From NCBI GenBank assembly GCA_016712525.1, contig JADJQX010000007.1:62001-126000 (forward strand): a stretch of DNA of 64,000 nt, in the 5' to 3' direction. The DNA is from Myxococcales bacterium (GTDB lineage: Bacteria; Myxococcota_A; Polyangia; Polyangiales; Polyangiaceae). Under the pieces are notes generated by a model. The model saw nothing but the letters and a program-made list of their open reading frames with translations, was not told the origin of the DNA and did not search any database. A program made the translations under genes and the position numbers. Positions 61,383 through 64,000 of the stretch are shown one piece after another. Within the stretch, counting starts at the first letter, position 1; every line of letters begins with the position of its first letter.

Positions 61383-61908
61383 CGCCGGCACGGGGCGTCG
61401 CGCGCTCTTCGTCGCCGTGGCGGCGTGCTTCGTGGCGTGCGGGGGAAAAGGGCCCGAGGTCGCCCCGGTCGCGTCACGGGAAGACGCTCGTCCGTTCGTG
61501 TTCGATTCGCTCGACGAGCGCCCCGTCTCGAGCGAGGCCTTCCGCGGCAAACCCGCGGTGCTCGTCTTTCTCACCACCTGGGACGTGGCGAGCCAGGCCG
61601 AGGTCGGCATCGTCAGCCGCATGGCCCAAAGGGACGGCGACCAGGTCCGGTACGCCATCGTCGCCCTCCACGAGAAGCACGAACGCGAGCTCGTCGAGAA
61701 CTACGCGCGCGCCCTCAAGGTGACGTTCCCCGTCGCCCTCGGTGACTCCGAGTCGCGTGTGGGGCGGGGCCCGCTCGGGGACGTGCACGCCATCCCGACC
61801 GTGCTCGTGCTCGACGCACGCGGTCGCATCGTCCAGAGGCACGTCGGCATCACGAAGGCCGACGTGCTCCGTCCGTCGATCGAGGCCGCCAAGCTCGACG
61901 CCCCGTGA
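61354..61908 (+). CDS. TlpA/redoxin-like lipoprotein without CxxC
   Basis: 184 residues from ATG 61354, overlapping the previous gene by 29 bases. The signal ALFVAVAACFVAC ends in a lipobox. The redoxin fold is clear: KPAVLVFLTTWDVASQAEVGIVSRMAQRDGDQVRYAIVAL and the cis-Pro strand HAIPTVLVLDARGRIVQRHVG. Where catalytic TlpA proteins have W-C-x-x-C this one has W-D-V-A-S, so it cannot be a disulfide enzyme and may bind a partner instead. Confidence 0.82.
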   Translation: MVSSGKKRTDAGTGRRALFVAVAACFVACGGKGPEVAPVASREDARPFVFDSLDERPVSSEAFRGKPAVLVFLTTWDVASQAEVGIVSRMAQRDGDQVRYAIVALHEKHERELVENYARALKVTFPVALGDSESRVGRGPLGDVHAIPTVLVLDARGRIVQRHVGITKADVLRPSIEAAKLDAP

Positions 61909-61914
61909 GGCGCG

Positions 61915-62847
61915 CTACTTCGGCAGCACGGGCGCGGCCGTGGTCGACCCTGCGCCGAAGAACGACAGCCCCGCGGGCGCCTGCGGGATCGTGATGGTCG
62001 ACAGCGTGAGCGAGCCGCCGTTCACGATGACCTGGAAGAGGTTCCCGGCGCGGTCGAACCCGTAGACGGCGCCCGCCCAGAAGGCGACGCCGAAGACCGC
62101 CGTCTTTCCGTTCAACTGTCCGAAATTCCTGAGGATTTTCCCTGTCTTAGGGTCGACCTCGACGAGGCAGTCGGCGGCGTCGCATTGGGTGTCGTTGCCG
62201 GCGCTCTTCACGGTGAGGTAGGTCGGCCCGCCGATGACCGAGACGATGTCGCCGCTCGAGATCAAGCGCGACGAGCCGGTGTCGAGCTTGCCGATCGACG
62301 AGATTTGCCCGGTCTGAGGATCGATGCGCACGTACTCGTCGTCGACGTAGCCGACGAGCGCCTCGCTGTTCGCGTCGAGCGTGCCCTTGGGGACGAACGA
62401 GAGGGAGTTCGGGAACTCCTTGTTCCCGACCGCGGCGGCGATCTTCGTGCACTTCGCGGTGGCCTTGTCGATCTTGAAGAGGCCGGTGCGGGTGGTGCCG
62501 AACATGGCCGACTTCTCGTCGAGGGCGATGTCGAGCACGGCCTCGCTGGGCTCGTTGCAGCCCGAGAACGTGCCCACGGTCTGCGCGGCCCGCGTGTCGG
62601 GATCGAGGCGGTAGAGCGTCGTGCCGGAGTGCCCGAAGACCTCGGCGGGGCCGGTGGGCGGCTTGGCATCGTCCAGGCCGGCGTCGGTGAAGACGGGCGG
62701 CTTCTCTCCGCCGTCGGCGGGGATGACGACCGCGGCGTCGGGGCCGGCGTCGTCGTCGAAGGTGGTGCGTGGGGTCGACGCACACCCCGCGGCGTAGCCG
62801 GCGCCGGCGAGCGCCAGGGCAGCGAAGGGGACGAGTCGCGAGGTCAC
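61915..62847 (-). CDS. Lipoprotein with propeller-like repeats
   Basis: 310 residues from GTG 62847 (VTSRLVPFAALALAGAGYAAGC with a lipobox); a GTG at 62889 would give a less typical signal. A Pro/Asp-rich linker is followed by repeated strands such as TTLYRLDPDTRAAQTVGTF, SAMFGTTRTGLFKIDKATAKC, DEYVRIDPQTGQISSIGKL and DCLVEVDPKTGKILRNFG, about 45 residues apart, as in beta-propellers. Surface lipoprotein of unknown function; convergent with the redoxin gene. Confidence 0.78.
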   Translation of the reverse strand: MTSRLVPFAALALAGAGYAAGCASTPRTTFDDDAGPDAAVVIPADGGEKPPVFTDAGLDDAKPPTGPAEVFGHSGTTLYRLDPDTRAAQTVGTFSGCNEPSEAVLDIALDEKSAMFGTTRTGLFKIDKATAKCTKIAAAVGNKEFPNSLSFVPKGTLDANSEALVGYVDDEYVRIDPQTGQISSIGKLDTGSSRLISSGDIVSVIGGPTYLTVKSAGNDTQCDAADCLVEVDPKTGKILRNFGQLNGKTAVFGVAFWAGAVYGFDRAGNLFQVIVNGGSLTLSTITIPQAPAGLSFFGAGSTTAAPVLPK

Positions 62848-62992
62848 GCGGAGCGTGTCGAACCAAGAAGAAAATGAAGACGAAGGCACGGTCTCGCTAC
62901 CCTAGCACTTCGCTCGACCAGGGCGACCCACTACGAACGCCCATTTCCGTTGCCGGCATGCCTACCGTGTCGAGGGGTCGCTGGCCGTGGTT

Positions 62993-64000
62993 TCAGCCGG
63001 CCGCCGCGGGGCGGGTGAGCTCGGCGACCAGCGTCGGCTTGACGACCTTGCCGAGCGGGTTTCGCGGGAGGGCGTCGCGCACGAGGAACGCCTTGGGCAC
63101 CTTGTAGGGCGCGAGCCGCTCTCGGCAAAAGGCGCGGAGGTCGTCTTCGGTCGGAGGGGCGTGGCCGTCTCTCACGAGCAGGCAGGCGACGACACGCTCG
63201 CCCCACGCCTCGTCGGGGAGACCCACGACGGCCGCGTCGAGCACCGACCCGTGCTCGCGGAGCACCTCCTCGATTTCGAGGGCCGAGAGCTTGTAGCCGC
63301 CGCTCTTGAGAATATCGACGCTCGTGCGCCCCAGGATGCGAAAGGCGCCCGGCGAGCCATCGGGGCCGACGTCGCGAGTCACGGTGTCGCCCGTGCGGAA
63401 CCAGGGCCGCCCGCCTGCGGGGTCGTCGACGAACGCCGCGCGGGTCTCGTCGGCGCGCTGGAAGTAGCCCGCGAAGACGCTCGGGCCGCGCACGAGCAGC
63501 TCGCCTTGGGGGGCGTCTGCGAAATGCTCATCGACGATGCGCGTCTCGACGGTCTCGAGCGGGAGACCCACCGTGCCCGGGCGCCGCTCGCCGACGAGCG
63601 GGTTCGTGAGCCCTACGCCGATTTCGGTCATGCCGAATCGCTCGAGCGGGTAGGCCCCCGAGATCGTGCGGAACGCCTCTCCGAGCGTGGCCGGCAGCGC
63701 GGCGCTTCCGCTCGTGGCGAGGCGGAGCCCGCGTGCGTTTCGTTCCCATCGGGCGCGCGTCTCGAGGCTCGCGCCGTCGTAGGCCACGACGAGCCTTTGG
63801 TACATCGCGGGCACGCCCATGAAGACCGTGGCGTGCGCCATCTCGTCCCACACGGCTTTGGCCTCGAACGGGTGGAAACGCGTGCACGCTCCCGCCCCGA
63901 GCGCGGAAAACAGGGCGATCACCAGCCCGTGCATGTGGTGAAGGGGGAGCGTATGAAGGAGGATGTCGGCGGGCGAGAAGCCCCACGCACGGCCCACCGC
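62993..64000 (-). CDS. AMP-binding acyl-CoA synthetase (malonyl-CoA synthetase-like), 5' end outside window
   Basis: At least 335 residues are visible, ending TAG-side at 62993; the frame stays open to base 64000. It has adenylate-forming motifs: LPLHHMHGLV, ATSGSAALPATLGEAF, FGMTEIGVGLTNPL, RTGDTVTRDVGPDGSPGAFRILGRTSVDILKSGGYKLSALEIEEVL (motif with the hinge) and the catalytic Lys region PRNPLGKVVKPTL. This is the class that activates malonate or other short acids with CoA. The window edge removes the N-terminal domain. Confidence 0.9.
   Translation of the reverse strand, partial: AVGRAWGFSPADILLHTLPLHHMHGLVIALFSALGAGACTRFHPFEAKAVWDEMAHATVFMGVPAMYQRLVVAYDGASLETRARWERNARGLRLATSGSAALPATLGEAFRTISGAYPLERFGMTEIGVGLTNPLVGERRPGTVGLPLETVETRIVDEHFADAPQGELLVRGPSVFAGYFQRADETRAAFVDDPAGGRPWFRTGDTVTRDVGPDGSPGAFRILGRTSVDILKSGGYKLSALEIEEVLREHGSVLDAAVVGLPDEAWGERVVACLLVRDGHAPPTEDDLRAFCRERLAPYKVPKAFLVRDALPRNPLGKVVKPTLVAELTRPAAAG

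Overview
The window is about 70% GC. It is dense with short-spaced or overlapping genes, lipoproteins carrying a lipobox, serine/threonine kinases, ECF sigma factors, cysteine-rich secreted proteins, and two proteins with a MYXO-CTERM-like tail (Cys-rich motif, hydrophobic stretch, Arg cluster). Together these point to a myxobacterium (Myxococcota, most likely a Polyangia/Sorangiineae-type genome). No rRNA, tRNA, CRISPR array or phage structural gene is visible.

Layout. 1-5364: a small defence-like block with the tail of a gene carrying an E-x-K stretch, an unknown gene, a macro-domain protein, and a convergent McrBC system whose McrB is fused to Mrr-N-like and EVE-like domains. 5365-12622: accessory regulation and detoxification genes, namely ArsR/SRPBCC, a dihydrofolate-reductase-family pseudogene with one nonsense codon, an AAC(3)-like acetyltransferase, a second DHFR-family gene, an ECF42-type sigma factor with its YCII/DGPF partner, and two VOC proteins. 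12661-18932: a membrane protein, a lipoprotein, a palindromic MITE-like element, an intact IS630-family insertion sitting exactly in the stop codon of a PilZ gene, an SDR and a DbpA-type RNA helicase.

19043-25010 is a six-gene minus-strand operon (MFS transporter, Ser/Thr kinase, secreted protein, ECF sigma factor, membrane regulator, lipoprotein) joined by stop/start overlaps. 25233-28335 is a three-gene operon (Cys-rich lipoprotein, thioredoxin-like lipoprotein, SUMF1-like protein). 28354-35928 holds a heparinase-like MYXO-CTERM protein, malate dehydrogenase and further lipoproteins.

36042-40991 is the most interesting region. It is a lasso-peptide-like RiPP operon: PRMT-like methyltransferase, 50-residue precursor, asparagine-synthetase-like cyclase, HPr-kinase-like protein and PqqD-like recognition element. 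A PhyH-family protein with an H-x-G instead of an H-x-D iron motif is transcribed divergently. No lasso leader peptidase (B2) or transporter is visible.

41131-64000 is mostly housekeeping: gap-pgk-tpiA-secG, trmA/rlmD-like-tilS-ftsH, mnmA, a FliA-like sigma factor, a second Ser/Thr kinase with a PEGA tail, lipoproteins, and an acyl-CoA synthetase cut by the window end.

Quality note: five genes between 31.7 and 52.9 kb (including mdh and ftsH) carry single-base frameshifts, three of them in mononucleotide runs. Residual sequencing indels are the simplest explanation, so I annotate those genes at full length.
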